From: Cyrtodaria siliqua
Lineage: Eukaryota > Mollusca > Bivalvia > Adapedonta > Hiatellidae
Assembly (NCBI GenBank): GCA_037043455.1
Contig: JAWPHD010001804.1
Span: forward strand, 124,001 to 188,000
Reading direction: 5' to 3'
DNA: 64,000 nucleotides
The translations under genes and the position numbers were made by a program. The notes under the pieces are model-generated. The model saw only the letters and a list, made by a program, of their open reading frames with translations. It made no database searches and was not told the DNA's origin. Each line of letters starts with the position of its first letter. Positions within the stretch are counted from its first letter, which is position 1. Shown piece by piece: positions 53,934-63,504 of the stretch.

Positions 53934-54130
53934 TGACAAAAAAGGAACATCAAAGAAGTTTGGATTGACAGTTTTTATTGATTATTAGTGTTGAATATAT
54001 TTCTATAGATTTATTCATTTTGCATGAACAATGCCTTAATACAAATACTTAAACAAGTATTTCATAAAAAAGGAACATCAAAGAAGTTTGGATTGACAGT
54101 TTTTATTGATAATTTTATTGATAATTAGTT
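53934..54130. repeat. Local duplication of about 60 bp
   Basis: AAAAAAGGAACATCAAAGAA + GTTTGGATTGACAGTTTTTA occurs at about 53,938 and again at about 54,066, 128 bp apart. Confidence 0.85.
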
Positions 54131-54324
54131 TTAAGTTTGTATTGACAATTTTTGTGATAATTAGTGTTAATTGATAATGAATAAATTGGTATTTTATATA
54201 ATTGTAACAAATGTGTAAAGGTAAGCTTTAATTATTGACACTGTTTACTCATTTTCCGAACTGCTATGCCAAAGCATATATAATGTTGGGAATATGAAAG
54301 TTCCATCATTACATTCTGTAAAGT

Positions 54325-54600
54325 ACCATCATCAATTCCTAAAATAGAAAAACAAAATGGAGAAATCATATCAGATCAACATGAAATTTTAAAAGAGACT
54401 AAGAAAATCTATGAACAACTATATACTAGCAAAGACAATGAACTAGAAAATATTAACTTAGAAAATGACTTAAAAGACTTTGATATACCTAAACTTAAAA
54501 CACGTCTGCGACAAGGTTTATCACAACCCGTCTCTTATGGAGATGTGATTTACAAACTTAGGAAGATTATCGGTCGTGATAATTTTCATGCGTTATTTAT
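54325..54600 (+). pseudogene. LINE fragment (linker before reverse transcriptase)
   Basis: Plus-strand reading gives 'IPKIEKQNGEIISDQHEILK', 'ETKKIYEQLYTSKDNE' and 'NDLKDFDIPKL'. This is the 'I...K.G....d...I......FY..LYts' signature that lies between endonuclease and reverse transcriptase in L1-like LINEs. No RT motifs follow, so it is a short dead fragment, unrelated in orientation to the intact LINE next to it. Confidence 0.5.
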
Positions 54601-54679
54601 CAAAGTTATTAGAAAATTTATAAACAGAGGTTACGACCGAATTATTCTGCGGCGCACAACATGCTTTGTTGTAGACTAA

Positions 54680-54928
54680 GGGGACACTCTTCAGTTTCGA
54701 ACGAATGTCCATGTAATTAAGAAAGAAATCAACTAAGCGTCTTTTAGGACCATGGATGGTATTTATAATAATTATGAAGCCCATGTTTGATGTTGTTTTC
54801 AGTTTTGAGTACTTCTAAATTTATTTTGGTGTATTGGAATATGCATTCTTTGGGGTTTTTGGAGGCTGTAAATAGAAAAATGCTCAACTAACAAAAACTT
54901 CCAAAAAGTAGGTAAAATGGCTGATTTT
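54680..54928. repeat. Repeat R, copy 1 (partner 59,052-59,303)
   Basis: GGGGACACTCTTCAGTTTCG ... AAGTAGGTAAAATGGCTGAT is about 88-90% identical to 59,052-59,303 in the same orientation. Thus the intact LINE sits between two direct copies. Confidence 0.85.
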
Positions 54929-55114
54929 GACTCAGGGGGAGATCTTCGACTTCGACTTCGACTTCGATAAAATACTTCACAAAATCCTCTGTTGGACATA
55001 GCGTGAAGGTGCTGGGTGAAACTGTACATGCGCGAGGTCGGATGCTCCCCAAAAAAACGTGAAATTAAAATATCCAACTTGTATTTACACTATACACTAT
55101 ATCAATGTTACTGG

Positions 55115-58030
55115 TTACACATTCACAACCGGCTGTAAAGCAGCCTTAAAACTGTCTACTGAATCTAGCTGAAGCACTTGGTCCGATAAACGGTTCCAAG
55201 GAACGATGACACGTGGGAAGAATGAATGTTGGTAAGCGTTAATCTTGCAATGGTATGGGATAAACTTCATGCTGTGGCGAGCTGATAGTGCTGGTAGGAT
55301 AGATGTTGGTACTGCTACCAGGCTACGCACAACTTTGTACATAAGTACTAAATCCGAGATTTGTCTACGTTGTTCCAGAAACGGCCAGTTCAACTGCTGT
55401 ATCATTAATGTTACGCTACTAGGGTTTTGGTAGTTAAAGGGCTTGCTAAGTACGAATCTGGCTGCATTACGTTGGATCTGTTCTATTTGTGTCACTTGTG
55501 TTTTCTGTTTCGGGTTCCATATTGTTGAACTATACTCCAGTTTAGGTCTGACTAATGTTTGGTAGGCACGTTCTTTCACAGTTTTTGGGCAGTGTCTAAG
55601 ATTGCGTTTTAAGAATCCTAGGACTCTGGAGGCTTTTGACGTGATGTTATCTATATGTAAGTTGTATTTCAGTTTTTCATGGAGTTCAACTCCTAGGTAT
55701 GGGTAATTTTTAACCAATTCTAAGGATTTGCCTTCCATTTTGTAATCATATTTGGAAATGTTTCTTTTTGTAGTTATGTTCATGATTGCACATTTGTCAA
55801 TATTAAACTGCATTTGACAGATGTTACTCCATTCCACTAGAATGTTCAGGTCCTTTTGAAGCAATAGGTGATCTTCATGAGATGTTATGGGAGTATAGAC
55901 GACACAGTCATCCGCAAATAGACGTATGGAAGAAGATATGTTGGTGGCAATGTCGTTTATGAACAGAAGAAAAAGTGTCGGTCCTAGCACCGTGCCCTGT
56001 GGAACGCCGGATGTGACGTGGGATAGGTTGGAGGTTTCGCCGTCTATTACCACCTGTTGGAGGCGTCCACTAAGGAAGCTACTCACCCACGACAAGGTAT
56101 TATTACGAATGCCGTAGTATGACATTTTCTCCGCTAGTCTGCGATGTGGTACCTTGTCGAAAGCTTTCGCAAAATCGAGTATCGCCATATCCACTTGGAA
56201 ACCCTGGTTCATGTATCGGGATATTTCGTCTGTAGAGAGAAGTAATTGAGATTCGCATGATCTTTTTGTGCGGAACCCGTGTTGGTTTTCGTGGAGTATG
56301 TTGTTGCTGTCAAGATGATTCATGATCTGGGAGACTACTATATGCTCCAGCATTTTTGAGACTACTGCAGTTAGACTGACAGGTCTATAATTTGATGGTT
56401 TTGTTCTATCGCCTTTCTTAAAAATTGGTACTATATTGGCCTGTTTCCAGTCCTTTGGTATTTCATGAGTATCTAGAGATTGTTGGTATAGATTCTGTAG
56501 GATTGGTGTTATCTCTATGGCAGTTCCTTTTAGAGCTATGATTGGCATCTTATCTGGGCCACTTGCTTTTTTCACATTTAGTCGGTTAATACAGTTTGTC
56601 ACTCCCTGTGCAGTTACTTGAATGTTGGGCATTGTTGGATGTGGTGAACTTCCTTTATTTGGTATGTTATTAAGGTCTTCTTCTGTGAATACAGAGCAGA
56701 ATTGATCATTAAGCATCTCTGCTTTATCTTTCGCACATTCGCCAATACGACCGTTGTTTTTTAGAGCACCAATACTCATAGTGTCCTGTTTTCTTGACTT
56801 TATATATTTATAAAAGTTTTTTCCAGCTTTATCATTTTCTGGTTCAATGATTTTACTGATGTAGTTGTAGTAGGATGTGTGTAGTTCGTTCCTAACAGTT
56901 TTTCTATAACTATTGAATGTTTCTTTGTCTTCGTCACTTTGCGAGTCCCTGGCTGTGTTATACAGTTTCTGTTTTTTGCGTATCATGCGTTTTATCTTTC
57001 TGTTCATCCATGGAATGTCTGATTTGCCTTTTATCACTTTCTTTGGGATATTTTTGTCCATGGTGGAAAATAATGCTTCTTTGAAATTAGTCAAATTTTC
57101 TTCCACAGATTTAGAGTTAGACGATTGGAGATAAATGTCACTAAAATCCGACATATCGCTTCTTATAATGTTCCAGTCTGCTTCTTTGTAGTTGAAAACT
57201 GTTCTTGGAGCTTTTTTACTTATAACTGGTTTAATGTTGGTTACAACTGATAGAATGTCATGGTCACTCAATCCAATAGGCGGGCAAATAATATATCGTT
57301 GGATTAGCGTTGGATGGCTTGTAAATAATAAATCCAGAATCCGACCTTGTCGTGTTGGTAATGTGTTGATCTGTTCAAGAGAGTAGTTTGAGCTTAGTTG
57401 TAGTAGCTTATCACACTGTCCCTTGTCCCTTGCGCCAATCATAGAGCAACCTACTTCCCAGTCTATATCACCGAGGTTAAAGTCACCTCCTATAAATATT
57501 TTCATATTTTTGTACAATGGGTTGTTTTGTATGATTGATAATGATTTATCCAGTTCTTCTTCGAGAGCGTCAGCTTTAGATTTGGGTTCCCTATAAAAAG
57601 CGCCGACAAGTATGGTCTCGTTGGCCGAAGTTGAAACTTTGGCCCATTTAATCTCACAATTTGTGTTCAGGTCTAAACACTCCTCAGCGGGTAGTTCAGG
57701 GCGTATCATAATCATAACACCTCCACCGCCTTTATTTACAAGTTCTTTCCTATCTTTCCTTAATATTTGGTATTTATGTTCTGCGGGTATGTTAGGTGGT
57801 AATAATTCCGCATTGTGATATTCATTATCAGTATGTGTCTCCGACCCTATGATGATATCCGGTGCACAGCTCGATATGATGTTATAAAGTTCAGATCTTT
57901 TATTTCGGACACTTTGAAAGTTTATGACAAGAATTTTGAGGTTATTTTTGTCTATATGAGTGGCCGATACGATCGTGTGTAATGTTACCACGCTTCGGTG
58001 TTGAGGAGTAGTACGAATTATTCGTAGCAT
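55115..58030 (-). CDS. LINE C ORF2: endonuclease and reverse transcriptase, 971 aa
   Basis: The N-terminal AP-like endonuclease has 'NFQSVRNKRSEL' (N37), 'IIIGSETHTD' (E64), 'IGGDFNLGDIDW' (D183, N185) and 'GLSDHDIL' (D256-H257). The reverse transcriptase follows: 'KKASGPDKMP' (about 488), 'NYRPVSLTAVVSKMLE', and 'HGFRTKRSCESQLL'. Motif A is 'LDFAKAFDKVPH' (D619, D625), motif B 'SGVPQGTVLGPTLFLLFIND' (673-693) and motif C 'LFADDCVV' (D707-D708). The C-terminal thumb 'NYPYLGVELHEKL' and 'RPKLEYSSTIWNP' are typical of CR1/Jockey-type elements. All catalytic residues are present and the frame is open throughout. It carries out nicking of the target and target-primed reverse transcription. The first ATG lies inside the end of ORF1. 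Confidence 0.92.
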   Translation of the reverse strand: MLRIIRTTPQHRSVVTLHTIVSATHIDKNNLKILVINFQSVRNKRSELYNIISSCAPDIIIGSETHTDNEYHNAELLPPNIPAEHKYQILRKDRKELVNKGGGGVMIMIRPELPAEECLDLNTNCEIKWAKVSTSANETILVGAFYREPKSKADALEEELDKSLSIIQNNPLYKNMKIFIGGDFNLGDIDWEVGCSMIGARDKGQCDKLLQLSSNYSLEQINTLPTRQGRILDLLFTSHPTLIQRYIICPPIGLSDHDILSVVTNIKPVISKKAPRTVFNYKEADWNIIRSDMSDFSDIYLQSSNSKSVEENLTNFKEALFSTMDKNIPKKVIKGKSDIPWMNRKIKRMIRKKQKLYNTARDSQSDEDKETFNSYRKTVRNELHTSYYNYISKIIEPENDKAGKNFYKYIKSRKQDTMSIGALKNNGRIGECAKDKAEMLNDQFCSVFTEEDLNNIPNKGSSPHPTMPNIQVTAQGVTNCINRLNVKKASGPDKMPIIALKGTAIEITPILQNLYQQSLDTHEIPKDWKQANIVPIFKKGDRTKPSNYRPVSLTAVVSKMLEHIVVSQIMNHLDSNNILHENQHGFRTKRSCESQLLLSTDEISRYMNQGFQVDMAILDFAKAFDKVPHRRLAEKMSYYGIRNNTLSWVSSFLSGRLQQVVIDGETSNLSHVTSGVPQGTVLGPTLFLLFINDIATNISSSIRLFADDCVVYTPITSHEDHLLLQKDLNILVEWSNICQMQFNIDKCAIMNITTKRNISKYDYKMEGKSLELVKNYPYLGVELHEKLKYNLHIDNITSKASRVLGFLKRNLRHCPKTVKERAYQTLVRPKLEYSSTIWNPKQKTQVTQIEQIQRNAARFVLSKPFNYQNPSSVTLMIQQLNWPFLEQRRQISDLVLMYKVVRSLVAVPTSILPALSARHSMKFIPYHCKINAYQHSFFPRVIVPWNRLSDQVLQLDSVDSFKAALQPVVNV

Positions 58031-58571
58031 TAGGTGTTACGTTCCTGTGGTCCGTAGAGTAACTATCTGGTTGGAGCGGGTGGAAGGAGTTTTCTGTAGC
58101 AAAACTATCTATGTCAATGCAGTGGCTTGAGGAGAGGTTTGGGATTCCGCAAAGTAAACAAATCCATGAGACATTTGAATGATTAAGAGCTTTGAAAGAA
58201 TCTGGTCCTATATTAGCACATTTCGCATGGTACCAGATGTCACAGCGGTCGCACTGAATGGCTTTGGTATTCCAGCCTACCTTTTTGTTACAAATTCCGC
58301 AGGGGTATTTCACAGGCCCTGGATTGACCTCAATATCTCCAGATTGGAATAACAGCAAATATATCAACGAACATGACTTCACTTCGTTTTTAATTCGTAA
58401 TCGACACGGCCATTTAAGTTGCAATGAAGTTCCGAAATTCAATAAACTGTTTGTTTTATTGGCCTTGTTGGATGATTCATACAAGCTACCCTGTTTGCAA
58501 GATACAGCAATTATGAAGATAACTAACGCACAAAAAGTAATATTTATGTTCACTTTCCTGGGGGCGGCCAT
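57942..58571 (-). CDS. LINE C ORF1: hydrophobic leader, 2A motif, PHD finger, 209 aa
   Basis: Residues 1-27 (MAAPRKVNINITFCALVIFI...) form a basic-hydrophobic leader resembling a signal peptide. A second hydrophobic stretch, 'SLIYLLLFQSG', leads straight into DIEVNPGP at residues 79-86, a perfect 2A motif. A PHD finger follows with C91-x2-C94, C107-x2-C110, H115-x2-C118 and C138-x2-C141. The tail is S/N/T-rich. PHD fingers in ORF1 are known from CR1-like LINEs. If the 2A acts, translation would release the leader peptide and restart at P86, so the PHD protein would not be exported. ORF2 starts in the +1 frame, 89 bp before the ORF1 stop. Confidence 0.88.
   Translation of the reverse strand: MAAPRKVNINITFCALVIFIIAVSCKQGSLYESSNKANKTNSLLNFGTSLQLKWPCRLRIKNEVKSCSLIYLLLFQSGDIEVNPGPVKYPCGICNKKVGWNTKAIQCDRCDIWYHAKCANIGPDSFKALNHSNVSWICLLCGIPNLSSSHCIDIDSFATENSFHPLQPDSYSTDHRNVTPNATNNSYYSSTPKRGNITHDRIGHSYRQK
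58314..58337 (-). other. 2A ribosome-skipping motif DIEVNPGP
   Basis: Eight codons give D-I-E-V-N-P-G-P, matching the 2A consensus D-(V/I)-E-x-N-P-G-P at every position, with a preceding hydrophobic helix as in active 2A peptides. Skipping would fall between G85 and P86 of ORF1. Confidence 0.85.
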
Positions 58572-58640
58572 CTTGTTCCCGCCTGTCTGCCGACGATGCG
58601 CAGTCGTTCTAATGTTGGCTGGTGGGTGGGGTAACGGCGG

Positions 58641-58854
58641 TAAAATTCCAAGTCCAAAAAAAGATGAAAAAACACAAAACTTCCTGAAGTTCTTTTAATC
58701 CACTGGTGAAAAAGTGTCTATAGAATGGTTCTGCACAGTGTTGGTTCTCTGGCGCACTTTAATCACTTCTAAATTAATTTTAAATTCCGAAAGATTGAGA
58801 GCACATTTTAAGGAGCATCCGACCTGCGCGCATGCGCAATACCCAACCATGGAT
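58641..58854. other. Flank of LINE C with inverted 22-bp match
   Basis: GGAGCATCCGACCTGCGCGCATG at 58,812-58,834 is, apart from one base, the inverse of CATGCGCGAGGTCGGATGCTCC at 55,027-55,048 on the other side of the LINE. Confidence 0.65.
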
Positions 58855-59893
58855 CAGCATTGAATAACTTTTTAAAACGCCGGAAAAGGTATGTAAAACT
58901 TAGCATTTCCTGATATGCAAGAGCATTATGAGTGCAGACATGACCCTGATATGCTTAGGAAAATTCATTTTTTTTATTTATTGACATTTGAAATATTGCT
59001 AAAATTGCTTTTTTAGCATGTTTTGAGGGGTGGGGTAATCTTAAAGAAATGGGGGGCACTCCTCAGTTTCGCATGAATGTCCATGGTGTAAATCAGAAAG
59101 AAATCAACTAAGCATGTTTTAGGTCCAAGGATGGTATTTATAATAATTATGAAGCACATGTTTGATGTTGTTTTCAGTTTTGAGTACTTCTAAGTTTATT
59201 TTGGTGTATTGGAATATGCATTCTTTGGGTTTTTTGGAGTCTATAAATAGAAAAATGTGAACCAATCAAAAACTTTCTAAAAATAGGTAAAATGGCTGAT
59301 TTTCTATCACGGGGAGTTCAGCATGGAATAACTTTTTAAAACGCCGGACTAGGTATGTAAAATTTAGCATTTCCTGATATGCAAGAGCATTATGAGTGCA
59401 TTCATGACCCTGATATGTGTAGGAATTTTTTATTTTTTTATTTATTGACATTTGAAATATTGCTAAAATTGGTTTTTTAACATGTTTTGAGGGGTGTGGT
59501 AATCTTAAAGAAATGGGACTAAAGTTGTACAGAAAATGCTTTTTTACACTTTTATTTGGTATGGAAACATGGGTAATTTTATTGTCTTCTAAGAAATGTA
59601 TGACACAATGATGATGTGATTTATTTTTGCTCAAGGATTCAGGCTAAGGGCTTGTCATGGGTTTGATGATTGAGAAATGTACATTAAACTGTGGAGTGCC
59701 CCCAATGGGACTAAAGTTGTACAGAAAATGCTTTTTGATACTTTTATTTGGTATGGAAACATGGGTAATTTTATTGTCTTCTAAGAAATGTATGACACAA
59801 TGATGATGTGATTTAATTTTGCTCAATAATTCAGGCTAAGGGCTTGTTATGGGTTTGATTATTGAGAACTGTACATTAAACTGTGGAGTGCCC
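58855..59893. repeat. Patchwork of repeats X, R, X, Y, Y
   Basis: X (about 195 bp, TGAATAACTTTTTAAAACGC ... CTTAAAGAAATGG) occurs at 58,855-59,050 and 59,318-59,518. R (see 54,680) lies between them at 59,052-59,303. Y (about 190 bp, GGGACTAAAGTTGTACAGAA ... ACTGTGGAGTGCCCCC) occurs at 59,515-59,704 and 59,705-59,893. Copies are about 90-96% alike. No coding potential beyond short frames repeated in both Y copies. Confidence 0.85.
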
Positions 59894-59929
59894 CCTAAGG
59901 TGTCCCGTTGGGACCAGATACAATGTCGC

Positions 59930-60053
59930 ATTGTCGTAATGTCGCCCACGACAACGCGACATTCTTTCAATTGTCGTAATGTCGTCAACGACAACGCGAC
60001 TTTCTTTTAATCGTCGTAATGTCGCGATGTCGTTGGCGACATTACGACAATTG
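59930..60053. repeat. GTCGTAATGTCG repeats with a perfect 17-bp inverted repeat
   Basis: The phrase (T/C)GTCGTAATGTCG occurs at about 59,935, 59,971 and 60,013. CAATTGTCGTAATGTCG at 59,968-59,984 is exactly inverted at 60,037-60,053, with a 52-bp spacer. Strong foldback potential. Confidence 0.85.
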
Positions 60054-60555
60054 TATGGAAACGTTTAAGGGTCACTAGGTGTTGCGTTAATTACCTCCTT
60101 ATATACTTCGAAATTGGCGGGTTGTTGCCTTGTTTCACATCTTCTCGGCCCCATTTTCTCGCCTTACTGCGTGTTTCTTGAATCATTTCGACTTGAAAGA
60201 ATGCGACTTAGTACAATTTACCTTCACATGTCAGAAAGACTAATGTCGACATTTTCGTCATTAAGAAAAGTTTAGTTTCAGTATGTCGTCCAGAATGTAA
60301 CGACTTATTCTCTTGTTTCAGGTAACGTTCTCAAGTTAATCTTAACTTCTTGAGTTGAACAAATCGTCATGATCAATTATTTTGCAAAAATGTCATCTGA
60401 CGAAATAAAGTACACATTTGTTAGGATATGCCACATTATAACAGAGTTAAATTCGGGGCCTTGTACGAATACATGTATTTGCAGAACAGCCTAAAAATTT
60501 GACAAGCAGCGTTCCTTTGATTTTGAAAGTAAGTCATATATTTTATTTTGAAAAT
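60054..60555. other. Unassigned DNA
   Basis: No feature is recognised. Confidence 0.4.
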
Positions 60556-60880
60556 AAGTTGAATTGATGTTGTTTAACCGTTTATCAACACAGCATAGGT
60601 TATTTAGAGCCTCTCCAGAGAGAATGGAATGATACATATGAATATGGCAACCTGACCTACTATTATTTTCGTAAAGATTCCTATGGGTCTTTAGCGTGCT
60701 ATAGACCGATACCCGGGACCGCCCGCTTTATGTCCACATCCGACGGACAAAACTAAGGGAAAGTGTTTTGCCCAAGAACACATCCACGAGACTCAGTGGC
60801 AACGGCCAGGCTTGTACCCGCGGCCTCCGGTTACAAGTTCAAGGCGCCCACTAGGCCACAACAGCCCCTTAAAAATATAT
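60556..60880 (-). mobile_element. tRNA-derived SINE family 2, second copy
   Basis: Matches 17,446-17,745 over most of its length (TTATTTAGAGCC, GATTCCTATGG, CATCCGACGGAC.A, GGGAAAGTGT.TTGCCCA on the plus strand). On the minus strand an A-box-like TGGCCTAGTGGGCGCC (about 60,858) and a B-box-like CGGGTACAAGCC lie at the head. CAATTCAAC at the 3' end matches the pentamer tail. Confidence 0.7.
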
Positions 60881-61950
60881 GACACTAACTATAGTACTAT
60901 TAAATATTATAACATAATATTATATAATATTGGATATGACAGATTATAGGGGATTTATCACTGGCGCAAAGTTTGAAAAAAATTATCCCTTTGGTTTCCG
61001 ATTTCGGCCAAGTATATGAGAGTCCAGCTTACGGAACGGGAAACCAGTCTCTACTTCCGCTGATAGGCATGGTAAACTCACTTCGGGCCTCTTCGGCGAT
61101 GTCCCTTGTCTGGGTGCCATTCGCAACATTTCGCCATAAGCGAAGAATGACGGAATTGGCCGACTATGTACGATCAAAGACATCGGAACTCTTCGTTATT
61201 TTCCGCAATTAGAGAGGATGAATCAATACTGGCCAATTGTCTCGCCAGTTACCAATAATCGATAAATATGACTAAACAAAACAATTTCAATTGATTTGGG
61301 TTTTTAAAAGCTCTATTTACTCACTACTCAGGTCTTGGTAAGTATCGCGAAGTCGTGGAAACAGACAAACGCATTAAAAAAAAGTTGAGAAATACATATA
61401 TTACAACCGAAACACTTTTATGATAAGGCTTTTCACGTGCAAACCTGGCAAACAAGTTTAATAATATATTATTTGTTTCAGTTAAACGTAACATTTTGTA
61501 ATGAAAGCAAACGCAGAGTGTTTTAATTCAGATTTATCGAATAAATTACAACCATATTTTTTGTCACGTTATAATTTTATGCTTTGGACCACCGGTTTAA
61601 TTCACGAACAGTTTAGCATGCATACATTTAAATGTGTGCTTATCTTCTAGATTATTTAAATCTACTAGTTACCTACTTCCCGCGATCAAGATGCAGAATT
61701 ATACTTTAAATATATTTTTGCATGAAATGAAATATGGATCTTTTTAAATTACCTCGATAATACTTACCCGTATACGAAGTATAGCATATGTATGTTAATC
61801 TGAATTTTGATGCCATGAAAGTCTGTATTTTATTCTTACTGATATAAATGTGTTTATTTGTGTATCATACTCATTTTTACAAGAGTTGTCTCCTGGATAA
61901 TTATGTTTATTTCTATTTTGAATGTTAATTAAAGTGCACGTTTACATTTA
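60881..61950. other. Unassigned DNA
   Basis: A stretch at 60,970-61,210 has open frames on both strands and slightly higher GC, but no family is recognised. The rest is AT-rich. Confidence 0.35.
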
Positions 61951-62046
61951 ATCGATGATCGATTATAGGCCTTCATAATCGATCATCATAATCGGATGCC
62001 TAACAAACCGATGATGGGTTTAAATCAATCGATTAATCGGTACATC
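61951..62046. repeat. ATCGAT-rich inverted repeats
   Basis: AATCGATGATCGATTATAGG faces CATAATCGATCATCATAATC and later AATCAATCGATTAATCGG. The repeated ATCGATTA phrase in both orientations resembles decayed termini of hAT-type transposons, but no transposase is present. Confidence 0.4.
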
Positions 62047-63504
62047 ACTAGCGTTAACATTAAACATTTCAAAAACGTATTTGTGGTGACGTTTGTGGTG
62101 CTAGTAAACTATGATGCCGATATTATTTCAGTTGGCATATTTTAGATTCAAAGTACTTACGTACTTAACAAAATCCCAGCGTGTTCTTAGAAATTCTATC
62201 TACATCATTGTACGACGTCAACCAATCTTTCCCAGGTCATGCTCACATACTTATTGGAGATAATTACAAACTAGACGTAGGCATGGGTGTATTAGAATTG
62301 TTGTTTCGTACACAATACAGTATTAAAAAAAAGGAAAACTAAAACCATAACACCTTGGGCTTTTCCTTTTGTCTGTTATCAATGTTAACACTGTTAATAT
62401 GCATTACTTAGTTCACTTTGTATGTTGCCACATCGTTAATAATCTGACATTTGCATCCGATTACCTACGTCCATGCACCTTCGCAATATCTCGATTGATT
62501 CCGAAATCAGGAACTTTTATTTCAATTTTCATCCCGGAAAACGTGCATGTGATCTCTTGTCCTCTTTTTTTACATAAAAAGGAAGATGAGTGCAATATTC
62601 TCAATTATACAGTTTGATACTTTAAGGAAATAGATATATTAAAGTAGATACTGAGCTAATTTTATATTCGATCTCCATGTCAGCAAAATTGTGTGTACAG
62701 TATTTTTACAGCGAAATGTCAAACAACATGTAACTCCAAAATATGTGTAATTTATAGAAATTGTAATAATAAAATAATTAGAACCTAGATCTATGTATAT
62801 TTACTTGTTTAGAAAGAAATGTCATAGGACCTTGTCATATACAAGTTTTAACAAAAGTTGAGCATTATAACGTACGTTTATTATATATTGATTTTTTTTT
62901 GTAAAGAAAAAGGTGGGATACGGTCCATATATGTCTGCTTTTAAAGTAAAAAGACGAATGAGAAGTACAGTTGGTCATGTTTTCAAAGATGTGCATATAT
63001 AGGTAATCGAAAATTAATCTTTGTTTTTCAATAAATGTAATGTTGTGAAAACAATGGTGAAAATGTTCAGTTTTGGAGTTAGATTGTCTCTTCAAAGACG
63101 TCTAGTCGGGAAAAAAGTGTGATGACCTACCTTTTCTTGATACACATATATATTTTGTTGACAAAATAAAGGATCAAAAATGATGCAAACAATATGAAGA
63201 AAAACAAATGCTTAAAATTTGATTACCATCTTAAATCCTATATCATATCCATATCTATGAGAATGTAAAACATGAAACAATTCTGTTGTCAGATATAACT
63301 ATGATTTAAAAAATACAATTCTTAAACTTGAAAATGTCAAAACTTGCCAAGCCAACATTCTTAAGTTAATTACTCAAACTGGATAAATCCCCATTTAGGC
63401 TGTGCCTTTTTCATATTATGCGGTTAATTTTTTATCTACTTTTAAAATTACCATTTCCGACAAATAGTCTGATACTCTGACATGTAATATTATATTATAT
63501 TATT
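62047..63504. other. Unassigned AT-rich DNA
   Basis: No gene, RNA or clear repeat is supported. Confidence 0.4.

Larger units (their letters stand above)
55085..58640 (-). mobile_element. CR1-like LINE C, apparently intact
   Basis: ORF1 (57,942-58,571) and ORF2 (55,115-58,030) are both uninterrupted and overlap by 89 bp in different frames. The 3' end has a very short untranslated region with TATAGTGTATAGTG, a duplicated heptamer (55,088-55,101 plus strand), in keeping with the short terminal repeats at CR1 3' ends. The 5' limit is approximate; a GC-rich leader extends to about 58,640. The intact frames suggest recent insertion. Confidence 0.85.

Noticed and set aside
60973..61212. A 79-codon plus-strand gene
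   Set aside because: A nearly equal frame exists on the opposite strand and no family is recognised.
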